Shown one piece after another: positions 26,830-35,944 of a DNA stretch of 64,000 bases. Every line of letters begins with the position of its first letter. Within the stretch, counting starts at the first letter, position 1. Source of the DNA: an uncultured Desulfobulbaceae bacterium (GTDB lineage: Bacteria; Desulfobacterota; Desulfobulbia; Desulfobulbales; Desulfobulbaceae); assembly GCA_947259225.1 (NCBI GenBank), contig CAMYLK010000015.1, positions 1 to 64,000 on the forward strand. Direction: 5' to 3'. The translations under genes and the position numbers were made by a program. The notes under the pieces were generated by a model, which searched no databases, was not told the DNA's origin, and was given only the letters and a program-made list of their open reading frames with translations.

Positions 26830-27713
26830 CTTAACTCTATTCCGGTATCTCTTGCTGCATCAGCTGCATTATCAGCAAATATCTGCGCAAACGTATCCTG
26901 TTCACCCAGACCGCTCTGGACTGCTTCAACCTCGAAACCTGCCTGTTCCAGCTTGTTCTTCCATCCCCGGGGCGGGTCACCGGTCATGTCGTTACGGGCA
27001 TGATTACCGGCCACAACCATCAGCGGCTTGAGAATGATGCTGCATGTACCATGCTTTTGTAATTTCAGGATGGCCTCCTCCAAAGTCGGCGATCCCTCAA
27101 CCGTTGCTACCAGGGTAAGCACATCCGGATAGAGCTTTTGCATGGCTGCTGCAAATTCTTTATAGAGGGTACCGGTTGGACTCTGTTTGCTGCCGTGCCC
27201 CATGTATAAAAGTGCCGCCTTCCTTTCCCTGGCATATCGCGCATCACTGGCAAGAACTTCCGCAGTTCCGAAGATATCATCAATAGCCGGATCGTCAACA
27301 GAACTGCCCAGAGCAGGCCTGCCCACCACCAACTGCACCGTGTTGTCGGTCATCAAACTATCGATAACGGAAAGAAGGTCTCTGTATTCCTTTACAGGGG
27401 TCATGAAAACCGGTTGGACAATGATGGCATTATACCCGGAACTGCTGAGTTCATCGATGACAGAAAATGGGTCCCTGATTTTGAGAACCTCACCTGGCAC
27501 TTCCGGATTGGCTTCGCAGAACTGGAGATCCTGTGCTCTTTTATGCCAGATACGGCGGATTATATTTGATGTAAATGCGATTCTTACCTGAGTTTCTGGA
27601 AACCGTTCAACTACCTTGTCCCGGATATTGAGAAGCCCGGCAAGAGCATGTTCGACTGATGTACCGAACATGGCCAGCACTATGGCATTCTTATATTCCG
27701 AACTCTTTTCCAT
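26826..27713 (-). CDS. cbiK: Sirohydrochlorin cobaltochelatase CbiK
   Basis: 295-aa class II chelatase inserting cobalt (or iron) into sirohydrochlorin, an early step of anaerobic B12 or sirohaem synthesis. Metal-binding His residues lie in YMGHGSKQ and VVAGNHARND; MTPVKEY is also family-typical. There is no signal peptide, so it should be cytoplasmic, unlike the exported CbiK variants of some sulfate reducers. It is the last corrinoid gene downstream of the riboswitch. Its presence suggests the cell makes or remodels corrins as well as importing them. Confidence 0.92.
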   Translation of the reverse strand: MEKSSEYKNAIVLAMFGTSVEHALAGLLNIRDKVVERFPETQVRIAFTSNIIRRIWHKRAQDLQFCEANPEVPGEVLKIRDPFSVIDELSSSGYNAIIVQPVFMTPVKEYRDLLSVIDSLMTDNTVQLVVGRPALGSSVDDPAIDDIFGTAEVLASDARYARERKAALLYMGHGSKQSPTGTLYKEFAAAMQKLYPDVLTLVATVEGSPTLEEAILKLQKHGTCSIILKPLMVVAGNHARNDMTGDPPRGWKNKLEQAGFEVEAVQSGLGEQDTFAQIFADNAADAARDTGIELR

Positions 27714-27793
27714 ATCTTATGATCTCCCCGGCTCCACAGAAAAAAAATCAGCTGAAATCAACACGTCGACTCTACTGAAAGAGTATTGCAAAG

Positions 27794-28582
27794 TCAAGAA
27801 ACCGGGTCTGGAACAAGACTGATCCTCGGTGTCCCTGAAAGAGGATGTGAATCAACATGCATAGTGCATCCGTAAGCCTGCTGAAGGTTATCCGGGGTCA
27901 TGATTTCCTCCGGAGTACCTGAAAGTATTCCCCTGCCTTCCTTGATAAGGAGGATACGGGTGCCGAACATGGCCGCCAGGTTCAGGTCGTGGGAAACCAT
28001 GAGCACTGTGATCCCCTCCTCATTTCTGAGCCGCAGCATGAGCTGCATGATAACCAGCTGGTGAGCCGGATCAAGTGCTGCCGTCGGTTCATCAAGGAGC
28101 ATTATACGGGGTTGCTGACAGATTGCCCGGGCGATCATAACCCGCTGGCGTTCCCCACCGGAAAGCTGATCGAGTCGGCGGTCGGCCAGGTGATCAACCT
28201 GGGTAATACTCATTGCCCTCCCGGCAATTTCATAATCATGCTTCGACTCCTGCTGCAGAAGGGTAAGATGGGGTGCGCGCCCCATGAGCACAGTTTCCTC
28301 AACACTAAAGGCAAACTCAAGGTTCATCTGCTGTGCTACGATCGCAACAGTAGCTGCCAGTTTATTCCTGGAATAGTCCTCCAGGGGTTTTTCCAGGATA
28401 TTCACCTCTCCGGAAACCTTATCAACCAGACCGCAAATTGTTTTGAGCAGGGTTGTTTTACCGGCTCCGTTCGGACCTATAATGACTAAAAAATCTTTTT
28501 GCCGGACATCCAGATCAAGGTCGTCAAGAATATTCCTGCTGCCAGCCCTGACTGTCAGACCTTTTACACTGACCGATTTCAT
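27794..28582 (-). CDS. btuD: Cobalamin-type ABC importer ATPase
   Basis: 262-aa ATP-binding subunit of a FecCDE/BtuCD-type importer. Walker A GPNGAGKTT (36-44), signature LSGGERQR, Walker B IMLLDEPTAALD and the His switch VSHD are intact. It overlaps the permease gene by 4 bp. The corrinoid assignment comes from the cobalamin riboswitch upstream and cbiK downstream; by sequence alone it could be a siderophore importer. Confidence 0.9.
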   Translation of the reverse strand: MKSVSVKGLTVRAGSRNILDDLDLDVRQKDFLVIIGPNGAGKTTLLKTICGLVDKVSGEVNILEKPLEDYSRNKLAATVAIVAQQMNLEFAFSVEETVLMGRAPHLTLLQQESKHDYEIAGRAMSITQVDHLADRRLDQLSGGERQRVMIARAICQQPRIMLLDEPTAALDPAHQLVIMQLMLRLRNEEGITVLMVSHDLNLAAMFGTRILLIKEGRGILSGTPEEIMTPDNLQQAYGCTMHVDSHPLSGTPRISLVPDPVS

Positions 28583-29580
28583 ACCCGGTTCCTCCAGAGC
28601 ATTATGATAAATAGCGGAGCACCGATCAGCGCCGTAATAACTCCCACCGGCATTTCTCCTGTTGCCGGCAGAACCCGGGCCAGAAGATCGCAGAGTACCA
28701 GGTACGCTCCTCCGCCAAGGATACAGGCCGGTACAAGAGTTCTGTGATCAGGGCCGAAAAGGAGCCGGAAAAAATGGGGCACCACAAGCCCCACAAAACC
28801 AACAAGGCCAGCCTGACTGACGATCAGACTGACCATAAATGATGTGGTGCCCAGTAAAATCCAGGTCACCCCGCGAATATGCAGCCCCAGGGCCGCAGCC
28901 GACTCATCGCCGGTAAGGAGAAGATTCATGGGCCGTGCCTGAGTAAAAATCAATAAATAACAGAACAGCAGTGGGATCAGCAGCCAGAACTGGTCAGGAT
29001 CTGCCATGGACAAATCGCCCATCAGCCAGAACAGAATGTGATGGACCTGCGAGCTCTGGGAAAGTGAAATAAGAAACATAATGCAGGCTGAGCAGAACGC
29101 GTTCAGCATAACCCCGGCCAGGAGGAGAGTATCACTGCGGCCGGTGCTTTGATGGCGGGCAAGCAGCAGGACACCTCCCATTATCATCATGGCGCCGGTA
29201 AAGGAGAAAAGAGTTACGCCGGGGAACATCGCCATTCCAAGAAACATCCCGAGGATTGCTCCTACTGCCGCTCCTCCGGATATACCAAGAATATATGGTT
29301 CCGCCAGGGGATTTCTAAGGCGGGCCTGAAATACCAGGCCGCCCAGAGAAAGGGTACCGCCCACCGCGGCTGCCAGAATTGCCCGAGGTAGCCTGATACG
29401 CCATATTATTGCTTCTGCAGCGGCATCGGTTGTCTTGCCGCCTGTCAAGACCGCAAAAACATCTCCAGGAGTCAATTTTGAAGATCCTGTGAGCAATGAA
29501 GCCAGAATTGAACAGCACAGAGCACCGCCGAGGAGTACGACAACCATGGAAAGTCTTTTCATGAGCGGCTTCTGATACAT
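28579..29580 (-). CDS. btuC: Cobalamin-type ABC importer permease (FecCD family)
   Basis: 333-aa inner-membrane subunit with about ten helices. FecCD blocks seen: [15 protein letters not shown] near residue 50, [20 protein letters not shown] and [16 protein letters not shown] near the end. It sits between the binding-protein and ATPase genes in the riboswitch operon. Confidence 0.92.
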   Translation of the reverse strand: MYQKPLMKRLSMVVVLLGGALCCSILASLLTGSSKLTPGDVFAVLTGGKTTDAAAEAIIWRIRLPRAILAAAVGGTLSLGGLVFQARLRNPLAEPYILGISGGAAVGAILGMFLGMAMFPGVTLFSFTGAMMIMGGVLLLARHQSTGRSDTLLLAGVMLNAFCSACIMFLISLSQSSQVHHILFWLMGDLSMADPDQFWLLIPLLFCYLLIFTQARPMNLLLTGDESAAALGLHIRGVTWILLGTTSFMVSLIVSQAGLVGFVGLVVPHFFRLLFGPDHRTLVPACILGGGAYLVLCDLLARVLPATGEMPVGVITALIGAPLFIIMLWRNRV

Positions 29581-29588
29581 CTTGATGC

Positions 29589-30491
29589 TTACGGTTTTAA
29601 ATGGAAGAGGTTTACCAGTTCAACCAACCCGTCAATGAGTCGAGGTACAGGTCTGTCAAAAAGGCTCGCATCAACCACATACAACCGGTCCTCTCTGACT
29701 GCGGGGATAAGAGGCCATTTTCTCCAGGCGGCCTTTAACTGCTCCTCTGAATATCCTCCGGCCATGGATGCAATTATAACCACTTCAGGCTGCATGACCA
29801 ATAAATCCTCCCATGAAAAACGAGGGTAGCTTACCGGGCCGGCAGCCAGATTTTTCCCTCCGGCGCGACTGATAAGATGGTCAATAAAAGTGTTGGTACC
29901 GGCTGAAACTATCGGTGCTGCATCAATCTGAAAAAACACTCCTGGTTTCTTTTTTATCCCGCTAACCTTCTGATCAACCTTTGCTATTTTCCTTTCCATG
30001 GCCCCGGTAATTTCGTCGGCCCGTTGAGAGGCGTTCAGGATACCTCCCAGCAACTGGACAGACTCCATTATCTCCGGAATTGTCTGTGGGTCGAAAGCAA
30101 AGACGGGGATACCCATCTTTTCAATTCGCTCAATTAAATGTTCCGGATTGCCGTCACGAACTCCCAGGCAGAGGTCCGGCTGCAGAGCAACAATTCTCTC
30201 GATATCAAGATGGAGATAGGAGCCCACCCGGGGCAGTTTCTCCGCTTCAGGAGGCTCCTTTGCGTACTGGGTAGCACCGACGAGGACATCCCCCCTGCCA
30301 AGATCAAAAACTATTTCAGTGAGACTTGGAATCAGGGAGATAACTCTTTTCGGCTGCAAGGGAACCAGAACTTCACGCCCTACCTGGTCCTTCAGCAGAC
30401 GGTTTCCAACTGTTTCCTCACCCGCGATACACCAGCAGCATGCAAAAAGGTGGGACACAATTAAACCTGCCACCAGTAAATACGATTTCAT
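29589..30491 (-). CDS. btuF: Cobalamin-type periplasmic binding protein
   Basis: 300 aa with a signal peptide (about 1-23). Two lobes are joined by a long helix, as in BtuF-class binders: RVISLIPSLTEIVFDLG at the start, LPRVGSYLHLDIERIVALQPDL, and PRFSWEDLLVMQPEVVII in the second lobe. Captures corrinoid released by the outer-membrane receptor and hands it to BtuCD. Its ATG overlaps the tonB stop by 4 bp. Confidence 0.9.
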   Translation of the reverse strand: MKSYLLVAGLIVSHLFACCWCIAGEETVGNRLLKDQVGREVLVPLQPKRVISLIPSLTEIVFDLGRGDVLVGATQYAKEPPEAEKLPRVGSYLHLDIERIVALQPDLCLGVRDGNPEHLIERIEKMGIPVFAFDPQTIPEIMESVQLLGGILNASQRADEITGAMERKIAKVDQKVSGIKKKPGVFFQIDAAPIVSAGTNTFIDHLISRAGGKNLAAGPVSYPRFSWEDLLVMQPEVVIIASMAGGYSEEQLKAAWRKWPLIPAVREDRLYVVDASLFDRPVPRLIDGLVELVNLFHLKP

Positions 30492-31228
30492 TGCATATCC
30501 TTTAAAACAAAATGGACAGGAACCAGTACCTGCATTGCAACGGGTTGATCTCCTTTCATTCCAGGTTTAAATTGCCATTTTCTGACAGCATCAAGAGCAG
30601 CATTGTCAAGCAGGTCAAAGGAACTGGTGGTATGGACCCGAACCGATCCCACCCACCCGTCAGAACTCACCTCAACCTCAAGCAGGACTGTCCCTTCCCA
30701 GCCGCGACGCCGAGCCAGATTGGGATATTCAGGCGGATCGTTGAACCGGTAGAGAGGTACAGCCTGATGAACATTAACGGACTCAGCAGCCTGCTGAACC
30801 GTCGTACCGGAACCTTTTGCTTCCTGGATGGCTTTTTGCGTTGTTCTTTCCTCTTGAACGGGCAATTCATCTTGTTTGAGCATGTTTTGCACCTGCTTGA
30901 TTTCCTCTACCACCTCCGGCGACGGGACTGCTTTTCTTTTTATAGGCTGCGTCGGCGATGGGGGGATGATTACCGACTTTTCCTCCTGGACAGGTTCAGG
31001 GATCTTTTCAACAAACTCTTCGAGTGGCGCCGAATTATCAGGTTCAACTGCAAGAGGGACAGCATCAATCACCTCAACAGGTTCCGGAGCAGGATGGAAG
31101 AGGCGCACCGTCACCTGGCGTATTCCTTTCAATTGAGGTTCAAATTCCCCCTGGCCGGGAAGTACCATGAAAAACAGGATAACATGACTACCCAAAGCCA
31201 GCAGGAATGCCAGGCTGAGCCTTGCCAT
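30488..31228 (-). CDS. tonB: TonB family energy-transducing protein
   Basis: 246 aa: one N-terminal membrane helix (about 4-25), a Pro/Glu/Lys-rich periplasmic linker (about 50-150) and a TonB_C domain (about 165-246) with YPNLARRRGWEGTVLLEVEV and ALDAVRKWQFKPG. It carries proton-motive force from ExbBD to the receptor. It directly follows exbD. Being inside the operon, it is probably dedicated to the corrinoid receptor. Confidence 0.93.
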   Translation of the reverse strand: MARLSLAFLLALGSHVILFFMVLPGQGEFEPQLKGIRQVTVRLFHPAPEPVEVIDAVPLAVEPDNSAPLEEFVEKIPEPVQEEKSVIIPPSPTQPIKRKAVPSPEVVEEIKQVQNMLKQDELPVQEERTTQKAIQEAKGSGTTVQQAAESVNVHQAVPLYRFNDPPEYPNLARRRGWEGTVLLEVEVSSDGWVGSVRVHTTSSFDLLDNAALDAVRKWQFKPGMKGDQPVAMQVLVPVHFVLKDMQ

Positions 31229-31651
31229 TTACTCCCTCTTCTGCTCAGCCTGAAGTGAAATTGAGGAAATACCAGCAGCACTGATCCTGTCAAGGACCTC
31301 GTAGAGCTGCTGATATGAAACCTCCTGATCGGCAAACAAGAGTACCTCCGGATTTTCATCTGCAATAAGGACCTGACGATTCAGTTTCTTTTCAAGCTCT
31401 TCCAGGGAGATTGGATCCATATCAAAATATGTTTGGGCAACACCATCCTTTACGTCCACAGAGACAGACAGTGATGCTTCCGTTGATCTGCTGGGATTAA
31501 CAGAATCGGGCAGATCAAGATTCATTCCACGATGAACAGCCATAGACAGCATCGCGTAGATAAAAAAGACCAGCAGCAGAAAAACGATGTCAATCAGGGG
31601 TACCATTTCAATCCGGGCAGGTCTTGTCGCATTCCGTCGACGGATCTTCAT
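31229..31651 (-). CDS. exbD: ExbD/TolR family proton-channel protein
   Basis: 140 aa with a single membrane helix (about 16-40). The essential protonatable Asp is D21 in VPLIDIVFLL. The periplasmic part ends in a typical ExbD fold (VLLFADQEVSYQQLYEVLDRI). Overlaps the end of exbB by 4 bp. Confidence 0.94.
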   Translation of the reverse strand: MKIRRRNATRPARIEMVPLIDIVFLLLVFFIYAMLSMAVHRGMNLDLPDSVNPSRSTEASLSVSVDVKDGVAQTYFDMDPISLEELEKKLNRQVLIADENPEVLLFADQEVSYQQLYEVLDRISAAGISSISLQAEQKRE

Positions 31652-32280
31652 GAGCCCCCTCCCGTATTACTGCTCCGAAGATAATGTTCGTAGGCGAGCT
31701 CCAGGCTGGTTGCGTACTTCTCCATTTCATGAGTTGCCCGCTCTATCCGACTGTTGAAATAGTTGTATGGAAAAACCGACATGATAGCTATGCCGAGACC
31801 GGCCGCGGTAGTAATAAGCGCCTGAGCAATACCGCCGGTCACCGCCCGGGGATCATCAAGCCCGGCCATGCCCAGAACCTTGAAGGAAGAAATAATGCCG
31901 AGAACCGTTCCAAAAATACCCAGCAGAGGACTCACGGTTATCATGGTGTCAATCACCCCCATGAATTTCTGCATTTTTTGTATCTGGGACTCTGCTTCCG
32001 CTGCCATGGCGCTGGTCATGTCGTAGTCCCTATGCAATATCCCGGAGACGAGTACCCTGATGACATAATCATTGCTGTGGGCGGTGCACTCTCTGATGGC
32101 TTCCCATTCTCCTTTTGAGGCCAGGTCAAGAATTTCACCGGCCAGGTTACGGTTGCGGTTCTTCAAAGAACCGAACCAGAACATCAACCTTTCAAGGATA
32201 ACGACCAATGCCAGAAATGAACACCCCAGAAGCGGCCACATTACCGGTCCGCCGCTTTGATATACTTCCCAAACCCGCAT
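31648..32280 (-). CDS. exbB: ExbB/TolQ/MotA family proton-channel protein
   Basis: 210 aa with three membrane helices: an N-terminal one (about 14-34) and a pair in the C-terminal half containing TVSPLLGIFGTVLGIISSF and GIAQALITTAAGLGIAIMSVFPYNYF. With ExbD it powers TonB. It lies 81 bp downstream of the receptor gene. Confidence 0.94.
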   Translation of the reverse strand: MRVWEVYQSGGPVMWPLLGCSFLALVVILERLMFWFGSLKNRNRNLAGEILDLASKGEWEAIRECTAHSNDYVIRVLVSGILHRDYDMTSAMAAEAESQIQKMQKFMGVIDTMITVSPLLGIFGTVLGIISSFKVLGMAGLDDPRAVTGGIAQALITTAAGLGIAIMSVFPYNYFNSRIERATHEMEKYATSLELAYEHYLRSSNTGGGS

Positions 32281-32361
32281 ATACGCCTCCTGTACTTTCT
32301 CTGCCTTGCGCCTTCAAACTTCCCGGAGCGGTGTTCCGCCCGCTCCGACTACCTTACATGA

Positions 32362-34341
32362 TCAATATTCCCAGCGCAATCCGGCAAAAAAGCTTCTGCC
32401 CGGCATGGGATTACCCAGTACGTAGGCATACTCCTCGTCAAACATGTTGCGAATCTCACCGCGAATCGTCCAGTTACCGAATTGCTCGCTTTTAAGAAAA
32501 CGATAGCTTGCAACCAGGTCTGCAACGGCAAAACTATCCAGTTCCACGACAGGGACGGGATAAACTTCCGCCGCCCAGTCCTGCACATCCTGTGAGCCTG
32601 TGTAGGCCACGTTAAACCTGCAGAACCAGTCGCTGCCATCCGCCACAACCAACCCGGTGGAAAATGTGGTGCCGCTTATATACAGGAGATCCTCACCCGT
32701 GGTTTCATCTTCAAATTTTGTCAGCAGGGTCATGTTCAGATAAGGTCGGATCTCCCATTCAAGATTCATAGACACACCGATGTCATAGGACAGTTCCGCC
32801 TCAAAACCATCTATGGCCGCGCTGCCAAGATTAACCCATGAACTGGATCCGTCCGCCTGGATATAATTGGTTATTTTGTCATCAAAATCAGTGGTAAAAT
32901 ACGTGAGCGAACCGGCAAATCCTGCCTGCGCATAGTCCAGTCCGCCATCCAGAGTTCTGGATGATTCCGCTTTCAATTCCGGATTGCCAACTGTCCTGAT
33001 ACCCCAGTTCCAGTAATCCGCTGCCAACTGATCGGCTGAAGGCATGACAAATCCTTCAGCATACCTGGCCCGCAACTTGAGAGTTTCTGTTGCCAGCCAG
33101 GCCAGGCCAAGTGACGGGGTAAGATGGTTGTCCTTCTCATTCCGACCGGCTGGTTTAACAACCTCAACATCATACCAGTCGTAACGAAGACCAGCTGTCA
33201 AAATGAGGCGATCAGCCAGCATGGTCCCTTTGCCCAGGAGAAACAACGCCGGGTTGGTGTATTCTGTTTCTTCCGGAGTCCAGGTATTCTCGACTGTATA
33301 TTTGACCCAGTCAAAACCACCGACAAGAGTCACCATTCCAAAGTTACCACTCATCTGGGCCTGCGCACCCTGCTGATCGGTTTTGTTGGTGGCAGTCTCT
33401 CCCAAATCCCAGCCATCCGGGTTGGAAGCAACCGGATAGGTCCACTTGTTTTCGTCTTTACCAAAAAAATAGCGCGCCATCCATTGATACTGCCCGGAAC
33501 CATCACGGCCGTCATAGCGTATATCCAGGGAATAGTTATCCTTGTCCGTATAATCATCTGTATCGACTGCGTTGAAATATCCCGGGTTGCCGTCCTGATC
33601 CACATTGAATCCGGTAAATATCATTCCAAGGCGGTTACCTGTACTCAACGAATAGCCCCCATTGAGGCTGACACCTGTTTTGGAATCAAACCCAGTGTTT
33701 TCATAGGTCTCGCCGCCGCCGGTTTCATAATCTCCAATGGTCTGACCGGTGATGGTGCCGGCAAAATCGAAACCGTTCCAGAGAAAAGTTGCGCCGATGG
33801 TGCCTTCGTACTCGTCAAAACTGCCGGCTCCGCCTTCAACCATTACTGAATTACGGTTACCTCTGCGGGTAATGATATTCACTACGCCGCCTACTCCACC
33901 TGAACCATATTGGACTGCTCCGGGACCACGGATGATTTCAATACGCTCAACATTTTTAGTCAGGATTTTTGCCATATTCCCGGTGCCGGCCCGGCGACCG
34001 TCCAGTAAAACCAGAACGTGTCCCTGCAGGTCATTGCCATGGGTTTCGGTACGGAAGCCTCTAATGGCGATGGATGTCAACGTCCCCGGATATTTCTGGA
34101 TATGACTCAAGCCCAGTTCGGCGAACAGGTCGCCCACATTCCGGGCTGCTGCCTGATCCAGCTCCTCACGAGTTATGACCGAAACGTTGGCGGTCACATC
34201 CTTTTTTGATTGTTCGATCCGGCCGGCAGTCACAATAACCTCGTTAAGCGTCCTGACCTCGGCGGCCCACGAAGGACAACTTGAGGCTGCCCAGACAGCC
34301 GACAGGGCCAATGCACCAAGACCAAACTTTTTTCGCAGCAT
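32362..34341 (-). CDS. btuB: TonB-dependent corrinoid receptor (BtuB-like)
   Basis: 659-aa outer-membrane receptor. The ATG at 34341 has a strong GGAGG site and gives a clean signal peptide ending SWAAE; the longer reading to 34395 lacks both. TonB box LNEVIVTA (about 30-37), plug domain to about residue 160 (IRGPGAVQYGSGGVGGVVNI), then a 22-strand-type barrel with many alternating aromatic strands, ending FFAGLRWEY. The cobalamin riboswitch directly upstream makes a corrinoid or cobalt substrate very likely. Confidence 0.92.
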   Translation of the reverse strand: MLRKKFGLGALALSAVWAASSCPSWAAEVRTLNEVIVTAGRIEQSKKDVTANVSVITREELDQAAARNVGDLFAELGLSHIQKYPGTLTSIAIRGFRTETHGNDLQGHVLVLLDGRRAGTGNMAKILTKNVERIEIIRGPGAVQYGSGGVGGVVNIITRRGNRNSVMVEGGAGSFDEYEGTIGATFLWNGFDFAGTITGQTIGDYETGGGETYENTGFDSKTGVSLNGGYSLSTGNRLGMIFTGFNVDQDGNPGYFNAVDTDDYTDKDNYSLDIRYDGRDGSGQYQWMARYFFGKDENKWTYPVASNPDGWDLGETATNKTDQQGAQAQMSGNFGMVTLVGGFDWVKYTVENTWTPEETEYTNPALFLLGKGTMLADRLILTAGLRYDWYDVEVVKPAGRNEKDNHLTPSLGLAWLATETLKLRARYAEGFVMPSADQLAADYWNWGIRTVGNPELKAESSRTLDGGLDYAQAGFAGSLTYFTTDFDDKITNYIQADGSSSWVNLGSAAIDGFEAELSYDIGVSMNLEWEIRPYLNMTLLTKFEDETTGEDLLYISGTTFSTGLVVADGSDWFCRFNVAYTGSQDVQDWAAEVYPVPVVELDSFAVADLVASYRFLKSEQFGNWTIRGEIRNMFDEEYAYVLGNPMPGRSFFAGLRWEY

Positions 34342-34375
34342 ATTTTCCTCCCCAATCAGTTTCCGGCCCGGAAAT

Positions 34376-34410
34376 AAAAAACCCCGGACCGACAATTATC
34401 GATCCGGGGT
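34376..34410 (-). terminator. Riboswitch-linked intrinsic terminator
   Basis: On the minus strand ACCCCGGATCGAT pairs with GGTCCGGGGT and is followed by six T. It lies between the cobalamin aptamer and the receptor start codon, so ligand-bound RNA would be expected to end here. Confidence 0.85.
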
Positions 34411-34470
34411 CCCTGATTTTCCCACAGATACGTTTACAGCTTCTCAGTTCCACGGAGAGCTATCCACATT

Positions 34471-34630
34471 TTCCCAGGCAGGTCTTCTGACTTTTGGATC
34501 ATTCTACTGGCTGAGCCTTCCCGTTTCCAGAAGAAACAGTGACATCAAACAGCTTTCGTCCCCAATCACAGCGGCGGGCCCGTCTCCGAATTCCACGGAG
34601 TTCCCTTTTCATCCGTCTACACGGAACCTG
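34471..34630 (-). promoter_or_regulatory. Cobalamin riboswitch
   Basis: The minus strand shows the B12 aptamer blocks in order: GGTTCCGTGTAGACGG start, AAAAGGGAA, GACGGGCCCGCCGCTGTGA, the GTCACTG element, GGGAAGG, AGCCAGTAG and the closing AAGTCAGAAGACCTGCC. The terminator at 34376-34410 provides the expression platform. It should repress the whole btuB-to-cbiK operon when adenosyl- or methylcobalamin is plentiful. Confidence 0.96.
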
Positions 34631-34648
34631 AAAAATTCAATGAAAAAT

Positions 34649-34677
34649 TATTTACAGAATATAACTCCTCCCGTCAA
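34649..34677 (-). promoter_or_regulatory. Sigma70-type promoter of the corrinoid operon
   Basis: TTGACG (complement of 34672-34677) and TAAATA (complement of 34649-34654) are separated by 17 bp, placing the transcript start a few bases before the riboswitch aptamer. Confidence 0.55.
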
Positions 34678-34737
34678 TGGATTAATCCTGTCAAACCTGA
34701 CCCGGCATGACCTTAATCTCTTTACAAAACTATTCGA

Positions 34738-35748
34738 TCAATTGCCTGAAAACGGGCCGAACCTGTAGCCGGCAGTCAGGTATATGGCCGTCTGACTGCT
34801 CTCCATTTCTGCCTGTATCGTATGATCATAGTACCCGAAAAATGATGAGCCCTGTTCTCCATCAACATCGATTGAGGTATGAGATACACCGGCTGTCATG
34901 AACCAGTGCTGGGTAAAATCATACATGGCATCAGCCGCAACCATAAAGGCATATCCATCATAACTCCCTCTATTCTCTTTGTAGCGCAGCAGATGCTGGT
35001 CCCTGTCCTCGGCATCAACCCAGGGGGCATAGGCAAAACGGCCGTTGATTCTGAAATTAGGATTCAAATCCAGCTGCCCGATCAAAAGCAGATAAGGCAT
35101 TTTGTAATTCACTTCGTAGAGAATTGATAACGCTCCGTCGCCTACATAATCAAAGTCTGGATATCCGGAAGGAGACCACTGCCGAATAACAGCAGTATCC
35201 CATTCAAAATCCTGGTACATATATCCTGCACCGGCAGCAAGCCACCCTTTTTCACCGCAGAATACTTTATATGCAAGATCGACATCAAGGACAAGCCCGT
35301 CAAACCGGGTTACTTCACTGTCAGAATAGATGTCAAGCTGGCCGGGGTTTGACTCCGTTATCCAGTCCCGATCCTCCATGTAATCATCAGGTTCCGTGAG
35401 GTTCTTTTTGAACACCACGTCAAAAAGGAGCCTGTCTTTAATAACCGTGTTCAGCTTGATGACACCAAAAACCGCATCGAGAGGGAACTTCAATTCACTT
35501 ATAGGAAAGTGTCCCGCATATACATTGCCAAATGAATCTGTAGCCGGAAAGCCTATCTGGTAGGTATTGTCACCTGACCATGATTCCACCCCGGCATGAA
35601 GCCAGGCCTTGGGCTCACCCTGGACCTGCTGCACAGGCTGAATGGATATGGTTGTCTCGTCCGATTTCACTGCAGTCCCTGCCATCACCGGTGTCACCAT
35701 GAATACTGCACTCACCAGGGAAAGCACACTCTTGTTCATTACTTTCAT
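34738..35748 (-). CDS. Omptin-like outer-membrane beta-barrel protease
   Basis: 336 aa with a signal peptide (about 1-24, VMAG). The mature chain has a beta-barrel pattern ending ...LTAGYRFGPFSGN. Two motifs match the omptin catalytic sites: D126-R-D128 in MEDRDWI (omptin DYDW Asp pair) and D250-Q-H252 in AEDRDQHLLR (omptin Asp-x-His). W-x-GDNTYQIGFP, the flanking WVDAEDRD and the final strands also align by eye with OmpT. Omptins cut peptides at basic residues outside the cell and need LPS. The call rests on motif spacing and is not certain; a plain porin is the alternative. Not clearly part of the neighbouring operons. Confidence 0.65.
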   Translation of the reverse strand: MKVMNKSVLSLVSAVFMVTPVMAGTAVKSDETTISIQPVQQVQGEPKAWLHAGVESWSGDNTYQIGFPATDSFGNVYAGHFPISELKFPLDAVFGVIKLNTVIKDRLLFDVVFKKNLTEPDDYMEDRDWITESNPGQLDIYSDSEVTRFDGLVLDVDLAYKVFCGEKGWLAAGAGYMYQDFEWDTAVIRQWSPSGYPDFDYVGDGALSILYEVNYKMPYLLLIGQLDLNPNFRINGRFAYAPWVDAEDRDQHLLRYKENRGSYDGYAFMVAADAMYDFTQHWFMTAGVSHTSIDVDGEQGSSFFGYYDHTIQAEMESSQTAIYLTAGYRFGPFSGN

Positions 35749-35944
35749 TTCTTATCTCCCTCAAATGTAGATACGTGCCGAACAGATCCTGAAATCCTGT
35801 TATGAACACTGCGCCTGAACTTCAGGTTGTTTTGTTTTCATCAGCAATAACATGTACCTATTGTATCGCCTTACAGAAAAAATACAAGGGCGCATTTCAT
35901 TTATGAAATCCAGCGCTGTAAACTGTTCAATGGCCCTAATATAA

